From Arthrobacter ulcerisalmonis (lineage in GTDB: Bacteria > Actinomycetota > Actinomycetes > Actinomycetales > Micrococcaceae): DNA of 64,000 bases. The stretch covers positions 1 through 64,000 of the forward strand of contig NZ_UXAU01000035.1 of the NCBI RefSeq assembly GCF_900609065.1, in the 5' to 3' direction. Position 1 is the stretch's first letter. Each line of letters opens with the position of its first letter. Both the position numbers and the translations under genes were made by a program. Shown piece by piece: positions 56,472-64,000 of this stretch. Under the pieces are notes generated by a model. It saw nothing but the letters and a program-made list of their open reading frames with translations, did not search any database and was not told the origin of the DNA.

Positions 56472-58166
56472 TCACGGGCCAATGCAGGCGATCGAATCAG
56501 GCTCCAGCGGCGAGGACGCCCCGTCGCTGCGGACGATCATCACCTGGACACACGTTTGTCCGGAGGGGTTCGGCGCCACCCGAACCGGTGATGCCTGCGC
56601 GGCCTGGAATTCGCCGCCGCCACCGATCGTGTAGACCTTCCACTTGTAGGAGTCCCCCGATTTGGGCTGCGGATTCTCCCAGCTGAAGTCGATCTGGCCG
56701 TTGGCTGCCACCACGCCCTTGAGATTCTCGACGTCGGGCACCGTGCCGTTGTCCAGGGCGTCTGCCGGTGGCTTGGACGGCTCCTGACTGACAGTCTTGG
56801 CCGGGACCGAGGCTGCGTTGGCCATCACGATGCCCACCACCGCGGCGACTGCCAGCACCGTCCCGCCCGTGATGCCCAGCCACAGATTGCGTTTGCCGTG
56901 CTCCTGTCCAGCCGTGGCGCGCTGTCCAGCGGCAGGTCGGAGGACGGTTGATTCGTCGGCCGGAGCACCCGGGTGGCTGCCGGCGGCATGGACTGCCGGC
57001 GGTGCGGCGAACAGGTCCCCAGGCACCTGCGGTGCCGCCGCTGCGGCCGCCTCCGCAGCCGGTGTGGGCAGCCACGGGGTGGCGGGCGGAGCGGGAACGC
57101 GCGACGCCGGACCGTTGGTACCAGCAGTGCCTGCACCGGCGTCGTACGTCCCCGGGCGCTGGTTGGCTGTGGTGGGCCGGGTCCGCGCCGGGAACGTGGG
57201 GGCGCTGCCCGTGCGTTCGGGGTCGATGCTGGCGATGCTGCGGACGCGAGTCTCCTCGGCCCCATCGTCAGGGTGCTGCTCTTCGAGGTGCGGTTCATCC
57301 ACCACTTCGAAGGGAGTGACGGAGAGGTTCAGTTCGGCCTGGATCCGCTGCAGCGCCAACGCGAACGCGTGGGCGGACGAGTAGCGGGACGCCGGTGTCT
57401 TGGCCATGGCGGTGGCCAGGGCCAGCTCCAACGATTCCGGTACATCGGCCCGGCCAAGGCGCGGCAACGTCATGGAACTGATCCTGCTGATCAGTTCGCG
57501 CTGGGAGTTGTCCGCCCCCGGCATCACGAACGGGGAGCGGCCGGCCAGCAGGGTGTAGAGGGTGGCACCCAGGGCCCAGACGTCCACCCTGATGCCGTCG
57601 ACGCTGCCGTCGGTGAACTGTTCGGGCGGCGACCAGGGAATGGACATGCCGGAGTCGTCGTCGGTGTCATCCGCCAGCGTGCCGGAGATGCCGAAGTCGG
57701 TGAGGGCCGGTCGGTTGTAGTCGGTGACCAGGATGTTGGCGGGCTTGATGTCGCGGTGCACAATGCCTGCGCGGTGTGCGGTTTCCACGGCAGAGGCCAC
57801 CTGGATTCCCACGGCGAGCACCTCGTCGACGCTGAAACGCTGGCGCCGGTACCGCACGTCCAGGCTGGGCCGGGAGCAGTACTCCATGGCCAGGTAGGAG
57901 TGCCCGGCGGCGGTCACCTCAGCTTCGTAGATGGTGACAATGTAGGGGTGCGAGGACAGTTGGGCCATCAGGTTGGCCTCGGACTCGAACCGGCGGCGGG
58001 CGCCCTCGGTCTTCAGGTCCGAGAGCAGCACCTTGACGGCCACCTTGCGGCGCGGCCGGTCCTGTTCGTAAAGGTAGACGTCGGAGAAGCCGCCGGACCC
58101 CAGCAGGCTGATGTAGTTGAACCCCGGAATTAAGGGGGGCGGCGCGATGGGCCGTTTGGAACTCAA
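56472..58166 (-). CDS. Transmembrane Ser/Thr protein kinase with FN3-like ectodomain
   Basis: 564 residues. Kinase domain 15-280: glycine loop LLGSGGFSDVY, Lys45 (VAVKVLL), catalytic loop IVHRDIKPANIL (Asp139), DFG at 157-159 and SIPWSPPEQF as the APE equivalent. A Pro/Ala/Thr-rich juxtamembrane region (300-425) is followed by one helix (about 430-452) and an extracellular domain (470-564) with FSWENPQPKSGDSYKWKVYT, which looks like fibronectin type III, not PASTA. It probably phosphorylates FHA partners in the same operon. It overlaps the preceding FHA gene by four bases. Confidence 0.94.
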   Translation of the reverse strand: MSSKRPIAPPPLIPGFNYISLLGSGGFSDVYLYEQDRPRRKVAVKVLLSDLKTEGARRRFESEANLMAQLSSHPYIVTIYEAEVTAAGHSYLAMEYCSRPSLDVRYRRQRFSVDEVLAVGIQVASAVETAHRAGIVHRDIKPANILVTDYNRPALTDFGISGTLADDTDDDSGMSIPWSPPEQFTDGSVDGIRVDVWALGATLYTLLAGRSPFVMPGADNSQRELISRISSMTLPRLGRADVPESLELALATAMAKTPASRYSSAHAFALALQRIQAELNLSVTPFEVVDEPHLEEQHPDDGAEETRVRSIASIDPERTGSAPTFPARTRPTTANQRPGTYDAGAGTAGTNGPASRVPAPPATPWLPTPAAEAAAAAAPQVPGDLFAAPPAVHAAGSHPGAPADESTVLRPAAGQRATAGQEHGKRNLWLGITGGTVLAVAAVVGIVMANAASVPAKTVSQEPSKPPADALDNGTVPDVENLKGVVAANGQIDFSWENPQPKSGDSYKWKVYTIGGGGEFQAAQASPVRVAPNPSGQTCVQVMIVRSDGASSPLEPDSIACIGP

Positions 58167-60112
58167 AGAATCTCCTCAAAACGCAACGAGATGCCCTCGC
58201 CCAGCTCGGCGATATCGCCGTCCAAAAGGATGGCCATCTCGTTCTGAGCCAGCCGACGCGGCGGCTGGCCTTCGCGCACCAGCACGGTGCCGTTGGTGGC
58301 TTTCAGGTCGCACAGCATGACGTGCCAGCCCTCCAGGCGAACCTCCACATGCGACCGGGAAATATCACCCTCAGGACTGGCTACCTGCACCAGCTTGGGC
58401 ATGCCGGCGCCCTGGACCCGCGACACCGAGGGGTGCCGGCCAACAATCAGCGACTGGTCCAGGTCCACCAGTTCGCCGGTCGAGACCCGCATCCGGCCAA
58501 GGCGTGGCCGCGCCACTTGGATGGCGTCGGGCAGCAGCGCGGCGCCGCAGGCAGCGCACTGTGAACGGGTGGGTGGGTTGGCGTGGCGTTGGGCACAGAC
58601 GCGGGCCAGGACCACGGGGCCCTTGCCGGGATCAGCTGGCGAGGCTGCCCCGCCCGGCCCGGACGACGACGACGGCGCTGCTGAGTCCTTGAGGCTGCTC
58701 TTCATCACAGTCTGGCCATCATGGTCACCGAAGTCTTCCGCGGCCGCATCGGTTGCCGGGCTGTCAGGGGCGACTACGACACCGATGCTGGCCGCCGGTT
58801 TGGGTGCGCTGGGTGCACTGGAAGTATCCGGCGTTTTCGTCGGCGCGGCGGACCCGGTGCGCCATGGCACGGAGTCGATCAGGAGGCCGGCCGGCTTGGC
58901 GGCCACAGGCGCGGCTGCAGCCGTCTCCGCGGAAGTGGGGAGGTTGCGGTTGTTGTCCGGTGCTGGAACGTCCTTGGCGTGCGCCTGGTCGGGGTTCGAG
59001 TCCTGCTCCGGGGCCTCTGCTGCCGGCTCTTGGTTCGTGGCCGGATCTGGGGCTGTGGCCGGCTCGGCGTCGGGGTCCTCGCGTACGGCGGCGTCTTCGA
59101 TGTTCCGCATCACCGTCCGTTCCCACAGGTGGTCATAGGAACTGGTGAACTCGCTGGCCGGGGCTTCATCGCCGGCCGGGGAATCGGCAGGTTCTTCGTC
59201 TGGCGCTGCCACAGGTTCGGCTGAGGAAGCTACTTCTTCAGCAGTGCCATTCGCCGACGGTTCAGCGTCCTGGCCCGCAGACGCGATGGTCTGGCCGTCC
59301 GAGGCTTCCGGCTCTGCGGCAAGTCCGTGGTCCGGCATGATGGTGATGCCCAGATCTGCTGCTTCCTCGGAAACGTCCCCGTCCTGGACGGGGTCTGTAG
59401 CCGGGAGCGGGATGGCGGCAGCAACTGCCTGGCCTGCCGCGTCCGGGTCCTGGGGCGCCTCAGCTTCATCTCCGGTGGTTCCCTCCTGAGACGGCGCGGC
59501 CGAAGGGACCTGTACTGCGTGGGTCAGGGTGGGCGCGTTGGGCTCTGGCACCACGGCGGCCGCTACGCTCTGGGGCGTTGCAGCTGCAGGGAGCACGCTG
59601 CCGGGAAGAACAGCCGGAACCAAAACAGGACCGCCGATTCCGGCAGCGGAGTCGGCCTCTGCGGGCACGCCGGAAAGGGTCAGGGTCAGAGAACGAAGCA
59701 GCACCACGCCTTCCACCAGGGGAAGCTCGGCAACGTCTGTGGCCTCAACGTCGGAAATAGTCAGCTGGCAACGCTCGGCGCCCTCGAACCTGCGTTCGTT
59801 CCAGGTGGTGACGTCCCGGCCATCAAGGTCAACAGTTCCCTGCGATGACTGGACAGCCAGGTCCAACGGGCCACGCAGGAAGACCCGGAGCGGACCGGTG
59901 AAGTCCACAATGCCGAAGGCGGGGATGTCAGCTAACGATCCGCCCGCACTGCCCGTGACGGCGTGCAGGATCTCGTGGACCTGGGGTCGCTTTGCGAGCA
60001 GGTCCCAGAGGGCAGCCGCAAGTCCGGTGGGCGCGTCCGGGCCCAGGACTACTGCCGTCTTCGCCCGGACAACGCCTACCCAGGCGCCCGGCTGGTAGCT
60101 AGCTGCGCTCAT
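58163..60112 (-). CDS. Long acidic linker protein with zinc-ribbon and C-terminal FHA domain
   Basis: 649 residues. An N-terminal globular domain (1-175: YQPGAWVGVVRAKTAVVLGP) is followed by a long Ala/Pro/Glu/Asp-rich disordered region (180-490) with many Thr/Ser, a single zinc-ribbon-like knot (CAQRH ... CAACG, near 505-525) and an FHA domain (545-645: IVGRHPSVS, DISRSHVEVR, DLKATNGTV). FHA domains bind phosphothreonine, so the kinase and PP2C in this operon are the obvious partners. The start MSAASYQP is chosen; it overlaps the PP2C stop by 14 bases. Confidence 0.87.
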   Translation of the reverse strand: MSAASYQPGAWVGVVRAKTAVVLGPDAPTGLAAALWDLLAKRPQVHEILHAVTGSAGGSLADIPAFGIVDFTGPLRVFLRGPLDLAVQSSQGTVDLDGRDVTTWNERRFEGAERCQLTISDVEATDVAELPLVEGVVLLRSLTLTLSGVPAEADSAAGIGGPVLVPAVLPGSVLPAAATPQSVAAAVVPEPNAPTLTHAVQVPSAAPSQEGTTGDEAEAPQDPDAAGQAVAAAIPLPATDPVQDGDVSEEAADLGITIMPDHGLAAEPEASDGQTIASAGQDAEPSANGTAEEVASSAEPVAAPDEEPADSPAGDEAPASEFTSSYDHLWERTVMRNIEDAAVREDPDAEPATAPDPATNQEPAAEAPEQDSNPDQAHAKDVPAPDNNRNLPTSAETAAAAPVAAKPAGLLIDSVPWRTGSAAPTKTPDTSSAPSAPKPAASIGVVVAPDSPATDAAAEDFGDHDGQTVMKSSLKDSAAPSSSSGPGGAASPADPGKGPVVLARVCAQRHANPPTRSQCAACGAALLPDAIQVARPRLGRMRVSTGELVDLDQSLIVGRHPSVSRVQGAGMPKLVQVASPEGDISRSHVEVRLEGWHVMLCDLKATNGTVLVREGQPPRRLAQNEMAILLDGDIAELGEGISLRFEEIL

Positions 60113-61091
60113 TGTCCACGGCTCCCTCGGTCGCGTCGGCGTCACGTGCGACGGCGTCGCTGTCAACAGAACGGTCATCCTCGCTGTCTGCGGCCGCAGC
60201 CTGCTGGACCTGGTGCGGGAGCGGCGCAGTGGTGGCGTGGGGTGACTGCGAGCGCGGCAGGGTGTTTTCGTCCTCGGCGTCGGCGCCCCGGCGCGGCGCA
60301 GTGGTGGCAACGCCGGCGTCGTTCATGACATTTTTTGCGTCCACCACAATGACCGTGATGTTGTCGCGTCCGCCGCTGCGCAGTGCCGCCTGGATGAGGG
60401 CGTCCACGCACTCCTGCGGGCTGCCGGCAGTGGCGAGCAACCGGAAGATATGTTCGTCCGACAGTTCGCCGTTGAGCCCATCAGAGCAGACCAGAACGCG
60501 ATCTCCCTCTTCGACGGGCAGCAGCCAGAAGTCGGCTTCCGTTTCGTCCCCGGTTCCCAGGGCGCGGGTCACCACGTGCCGGCGCGGGTGGACGGTGGCC
60601 TGTAGCGCGGTGATCTGGCCGGCGTCCACGAGTTCCTGGACCTCGGAGTGGTCCACGCTGATCTGGTCGAAGCGGCCCTGGCTGAGTCGGTAGGTCCGCG
60701 AATCGCCGATGTTCATGACCAGCCAATACGGCATGCCCATTTGCTCCACCACCACCGCACCGGTCAACGTGGTGCCGGCCCTGGCGCCGGTAGCTTCGCG
60801 GATGGCGGTGTCGGCGCGGACCAGGTACTGCTGCAGGATGGCAGCCGTGACGCTGCGCTCCCCCGTGGCAAGCTGCGGAATGGCAGCCAAAGCGCGGACA
60901 CACATGCCACTGGCAATTTCGCCTGCCTCGTGGCCGCCCATACCGTCGGCCACGGCGAACACGGGGTCCGACGCAATAAACGAATCCTCGTTCAGTTCGC
61001 GGCGGAGTCCCCGGTCCGTGCCGTAGCCGTAGTTCAGGCTGAGGCCGGAACCCTGCCTTGTGGCGGAAACGCTGGCGGGCTGTTGGTTCAT
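60099..61091 (-). CDS. PP2C-family Ser/Thr phosphatase
   Basis: 330 residues, PstP-like. Metal-binding motifs: GYGTDRGLRRELNEDSFIA, VFAVADGMGGHEAGEIAS, LVCSDGLNGELSDEHI and GGRDNITVIVVD, all with their Asp residues. The C-terminal 70 residues are acidic and disordered; unlike PstP there is no membrane helix, so it is cytosolic. It would reverse the kinase's action on the FHA proteins. It overlaps its neighbours by 4 and 14 bases. Confidence 0.95.
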   Translation of the reverse strand: MNQQPASVSATRQGSGLSLNYGYGTDRGLRRELNEDSFIASDPVFAVADGMGGHEAGEIASGMCVRALAAIPQLATGERSVTAAILQQYLVRADTAIREATGARAGTTLTGAVVVEQMGMPYWLVMNIGDSRTYRLSQGRFDQISVDHSEVQELVDAGQITALQATVHPRRHVVTRALGTGDETEADFWLLPVEEGDRVLVCSDGLNGELSDEHIFRLLATAGSPQECVDALIQAALRSGGRDNITVIVVDAKNVMNDAGVATTAPRRGADAEDENTLPRSQSPHATTAPLPHQVQQAAAADSEDDRSVDSDAVARDADATEGAVDNERS

Positions 61092-62674
61092 GCCTGTCCT
61101 AGGTAAAAGGTCCGGTCACCGAAGTGAATGGTGGATCCCGGGGTGACAAAGGTGGGGACGCCGGGGGCCAAGGCGTCGCGCCGGCCGTCCGGAGTGGTGA
61201 CGGCACTGCCGTTCGTGGAGTTCCGGTCGGTCACCCAGATGCCGGCGCCGTCGCTGAGGAGGTGAAGGTGGGTTTTGGAAATGGATCGGCCGGGATCGTC
61301 GACGGCGAGAAGTTGGGCGTGCTGTTCGCCCGCCTGGCCCACGGGGTTCCGTCCCACCAAGACGCTGCGGTCCAGCTGGAAGTCTCGGCCGTCGTCGAGC
61401 CGCACGCGCAGCACGGCAACGGGTGCCGGGACCGCGGTTCCGGGGCGAATGTGGGTGCGTTCCACATCATCGTCAGGGTGGCTGGGTGGTTGCGCTGGTG
61501 CAGCAGCCGCTGGAACCACGACGGCGGGCGGCGCCGAAAAGGTGGGGGTCACGAACGTGGGTGGCACGGCGGGTGCGGGCGCTGGCGCGGAAGCGGCGGC
61601 CGACGTCGGGATCCCTGCCGAAGCGGCAGCAGGAGCGGCAGCACCGGGTACGACAGGAGGTGAGGCCGGCGCCGGCGCCGAGCTGGCCGCGTTCGCTGCC
61701 GGGCGGAAGCCGGCCACGGGCGACAGGACCTGCTGCACCGGCGGCAGGTCCATTGGGGCGAAACTGTAGGGTCCCTGGATGCCACCGCTGGTGATGGGAT
61801 CGCGCCCTGCCTTGACGTCGAAGACCAGCGTCTTGGCAGCCGAATCGTGCCAGCCGCGGAGCCCGCCTTCCTTGTCCCACCGGCTGGACACCACCACCAG
61901 GATGGCCCAGATGGCAGCTACCAGCAGCAACGGTCCCAGGATAAACAAGGCAACGCCGAACCACTGGAAAATCAGCACCAGGACGCTGGCGATCAGGGCC
62001 AGGATGACGCCGGCGCCGGTGATCAGGCCGCGGAGGAAAACGGCGCCGGCCCCGGGTGCATAGCCGTCGGCGTCGGCACTGCGGATGCCCAGCAGGATGT
62101 TGCCAAGGGTCTTGCCGGTGCGCGCCTCAAGACCCAGCAGCACCGCGGCATAGATGATGGTCACGCCCACGCCGATGCCACCGAAGAGGACCACGGAACC
62201 GGTGTCGTACACAATGAAACCGCCGCTGCGGGTTCTGGTGATCCCGGCAAAGCCGATGCTGAAGGTCACGGCCAGGACAGCGAGCGGGAAGAGCCAGTCC
62301 AGCACGGCAGCACCCAGCCGCTTGCCCGCCGTAGCCGGTACAAGCTGAAGGTTCACTGCCATCCGGGTTCCTCCCCCTAGAGCGGCGCCATGAGGTGCGC
62401 CGGGTCCGCTGGCACCACCGCGCGGTGACGGCGATACTGCGCCCCCGGCAAAGCCCGGGAGCGTTTCCACTACCGGGATAGTACCGGGAATCCCGGCACC
62501 GTGCGGCGCGGGGGCCGCCGGTTGGCCGGGCAGCGCGGCCCCGGCACCCAGGTCCTGGTTGCGGACGCTCCGGGCCGCACGGTTGGGCAGGGGCACCCCG
62601 CAGGCGGTGCAAAAGGTAGCCCCGGCCCGCACCACCTGGTGGCAGCGCGGGCACTGTTCGGTGGGCGCGGTCAT
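61088..62674 (-). CDS. Zinc-ribbon, RDD membrane domain and FHA fusion protein
   Basis: 528 residues. A zinc ribbon (Cys8, Cys11, Cys22, Cys25: CPRCHQ and FCTACG) is followed by a disordered stretch, an RDD-family membrane domain with about four helices (110-285: AAVLDWLFPLAVLAVTF, LGLEARTGKTLGNILLGI), an Ala/Pro linker (320-425) and an FHA domain (430-525: LVGRNPVGQ, SISKTHLHLL, TDRNSTNGS). It can bring phosphothreonine signals to the membrane. Joined to its neighbours by four-base overlaps. Confidence 0.92.
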   Translation of the reverse strand: MTAPTEQCPRCHQVVRAGATFCTACGVPLPNRAARSVRNQDLGAGAALPGQPAAPAPHGAGIPGTIPVVETLPGFAGGAVSPSPRGGASGPGAPHGAALGGGTRMAVNLQLVPATAGKRLGAAVLDWLFPLAVLAVTFSIGFAGITRTRSGGFIVYDTGSVVLFGGIGVGVTIIYAAVLLGLEARTGKTLGNILLGIRSADADGYAPGAGAVFLRGLITGAGVILALIASVLVLIFQWFGVALFILGPLLLVAAIWAILVVVSSRWDKEGGLRGWHDSAAKTLVFDVKAGRDPITSGGIQGPYSFAPMDLPPVQQVLSPVAGFRPAANAASSAPAPASPPVVPGAAAPAAASAGIPTSAAASAPAPAPAVPPTFVTPTFSAPPAVVVPAAAAPAQPPSHPDDDVERTHIRPGTAVPAPVAVLRVRLDDGRDFQLDRSVLVGRNPVGQAGEQHAQLLAVDDPGRSISKTHLHLLSDGAGIWVTDRNSTNGSAVTTPDGRRDALAPGVPTFVTPGSTIHFGDRTFYLGQA

Positions 62675-64000
62675 GGACCCTCCGGCGGGGACGACGGCGG
62701 ATCCGCAGGCCGCTCCGGATCGGCCGACGACGGCGGCGCAGGAGGTTGCTGCGGCTCGGCTGGCCGCTTCGGTTCGGCCTGCTCCTGCGCGGAAGGCTGC
62801 GGTGACGCTGCTGTCACTTCCTGGGATGGCTTTGCGGCGGGGGCTTTGGCTACGCCCGGCAGGGACAGTCGCAGGCTGCGCCCGTTGAGCGCCGTCCGGG
62901 CGTCAGAGAGGAGGGACCTGGGTGAGAACCTGGCTTGTTGCCGACGCCAGAAACCCACGGTCCCAGTCATTTCCTTCAGCGACCCGTCAACGATCTTCCA
63001 GTACTCTGCAACCTCTGCTTCGCTGGGCGAACCAGCACCGAAGATGGCGGCGTCGGCGCGCCGGGCAAGCAACGTGGTGGCGCTGCTGCTGCCCGGGAAG
63101 GCGTCTGCCAGGACGACGGCGCTTTCCCGGCGCGTGGACCGGGTGTCCACTGCGGCACCCATGTCGGTGGCCAGGCTGACCACCTCGCTCCACCCGCCGC
63201 CTACCCGCTGCGCGGGGTGACCGGCGCTGAACCGTGACTTCCGTCGTCGTGATTTCAGCAGTGCCACCAACAGCAGCGGCAACGCAATGATCAGCAGCGG
63301 AATGGCAGCGATCCCCAGGGCGCTCAGGAGGGCGCCCCAGAACAACCAGGGGTTGTCCTTCTTCTGGTCGGCGTCCAACGCATCCGGTGAGGAATCCGGC
63401 GGGAGGTCCGCTGGCTCCTGCGGTGGCGGCGGCGGCTGCAGGACCTGCGGCTTGGGCTTGGACTTGTTTTCCGGGTCAGGTGGGATGGGGATGTTGTCTT
63501 TCGGCGGGGTGGGGTCGAAGCTGACCCAGCCCACGCGCTCGAATGCTACTTCCACCCAGGCGTGCACGTTCTTGCCGGTGATTTTGACCTCACCGGCACC
63601 GTTTTCCGGGCTGGTGGGATCAGGGTAGAAGCCCATCACCACGCGGGAGGGAATTCCCAGGTGGCGCAGCATCAGGGACATGGCCACCGCGTACTGCTCG
63701 TCATCACCCAACATCTGTTTGGCCGTGAGGAGGCTCCGGATGCGGGCGGCACCGTGGCCGGAGACGCTGGGCAGCTGCCCATCGCTGACCAAGCCGTTGC
63801 TGAACGCCCCCGTTTTCTGGAAATGCGCTTCGATCTGCCTGACCCTGTCGATCGCCGTGGGCGCGTCGGCTGACAGGTCGTTGGCCTGGGAACCCACCAC
63901 GGGCGGAACCTCGGCGGTGTCGGGCAGGTTGAGCCGAGCGAAGTCGTATTGGGTGAGCTGACCGTGCTCCAGTTTGACAGGTTCGGAGACCTGGACGCTG
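62671..64000 (-). CDS. Transglutaminase-like membrane protein, 5' end outside the window
   Basis: At least 443 residues are encoded; the frame is open to the window edge. The visible part holds a transglutaminase-like core: DDEQYAVAMSLMLRHLGIPS with VVMGFYP, then HAWVEVAFERVGWVSFDPTP (catalytic His and Asp); the usual Cys position reads Tyr (DDEQYAVAM), so it may be inactive. A Pro-rich segment, one helix (WGALLSALGIAAIPLLIIAL) and a cytosolic part follow, ending in a Glu/Pro-rich tail. It belongs to the DUF3488/DUF4129 (TgpA-like) family, often next to MoxR and DUF58 genes, which would lie just beyond the window. Confidence 0.9.
   Translation of the reverse strand, partial: SVQVSEPVKLEHGQLTQYDFARLNLPDTAEVPPVVGSQANDLSADAPTAIDRVRQIEAHFQKTGAFSNGLVSDGQLPSVSGHGAARIRSLLTAKQMLGDDEQYAVAMSLMLRHLGIPSRVVMGFYPDPTSPENGAGEVKITGKNVHAWVEVAFERVGWVSFDPTPPKDNIPIPPDPENKSKPKPQVLQPPPPPQEPADLPPDSSPDALDADQKKDNPWLFWGALLSALGIAAIPLLIIALPLLLVALLKSRRRKSRFSAGHPAQRVGGGWSEVVSLATDMGAAVDTRSTRRESAVVLADAFPGSSSATTLLARRADAAIFGAGSPSEAEVAEYWKIVDGSLKEMTGTVGFWRRQQARFSPRSLLSDARTALNGRSLRLSLPGVAKAPAAKPSQEVTAASPQPSAQEQAEPKRPAEPQQPPAPPSSADPERPADPPSSPPEGP

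Overview
The window is a high-GC actinobacterial chromosome segment. It most resembles Arthrobacter or Paenarthrobacter (Micrococcaceae). The pointers are two SAM-IV riboswitches (an actinobacterial class), an actinobacterial EssC/EccC-like ATPase with a kinase/phosphatase/FHA operon, GatCAB, single-chain glycyl-tRNA synthetase, NAD-dependent DNA ligase and frequent GTG starts. The genus is an inference from gene content and style, not a database match. Most of the window is ordinary chromosomal backbone; no phage, transposase, integrase or CRISPR array is visible.

Layout. 0-3.7 kb: a secreted protein with a DUF4082 domain and a Thr/Pro linker, then an acyl-CoA dehydrogenase behind a TetR-type palindrome. 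3.7-9.8 kb: a CAT-anticodon tRNA, a GT4 glycosyltransferase, a NIPA-like DMT transporter, a CDP-alcohol phosphatidyltransferase, a phage-holin-family membrane protein, an MFS drug exporter and two small proteins. 9.8-16.3 kb: tandem duplicate tRNA-Asn genes, then the reverse-strand run yibE/F, dusB, dgt, dnaG. 16.3-25.1 kb: hydrolases, a PlsC-like acyltransferase, a two-domain GNAT protein, glyS, a DUF606 transporter, an S4 protein, a VOC/MarR divergent pair with twin operators, a carboxylesterase/SGNH divergent pair and a SHOCT-like protein. 25.1-28.1 kb: metX and metY, each with its own SAM-IV riboswitch.

28.1-37.6 kb: a VOC protein behind a possible iron box; a patatin-like phospholipase preceded by a 19-codon leader ORF with mutually exclusive hairpins; a CPBP protease; then the reverse-strand set tdh, kbl, FAD oxidoreductase, hutI and a DeoR regulator, with a divergent LysR gene. 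37.6-45.1 kb: gatCAB and a CitMHS citrate transporter divergent from its CitA/CitB-type two-component system. 45.1-50.5 kb: ligA, inositol monophosphatase, an AAA ATPase, GNAT and RidA on the reverse strand.

50.5-64 kb: the most interesting block. It is a reverse-strand operon, mostly joined by 4-base stop/start overlaps: transglutaminase-like membrane protein (runs off the window), zinc-ribbon/RDD/FHA protein, PP2C phosphatase, FHA/zinc-ribbon protein, Ser/Thr kinase, a degenerate FHA-like protein and a 1481-residue FHA-FtsK/SpoIIIE type VII ATPase. A hairpin follows directly. It looks like a phosphorylation-controlled type VII-like export system, but no WXG100 substrate lies inside the window.

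At the DNA level there is a family of three long palindromes with a conserved centre and outer ends but different stems (3.7, 17.9 and 37.5 kb), used at gene ends. A shared GTTACT-N4-AGTAAC operator-like site occurs at 3.46 and 23.5 kb.
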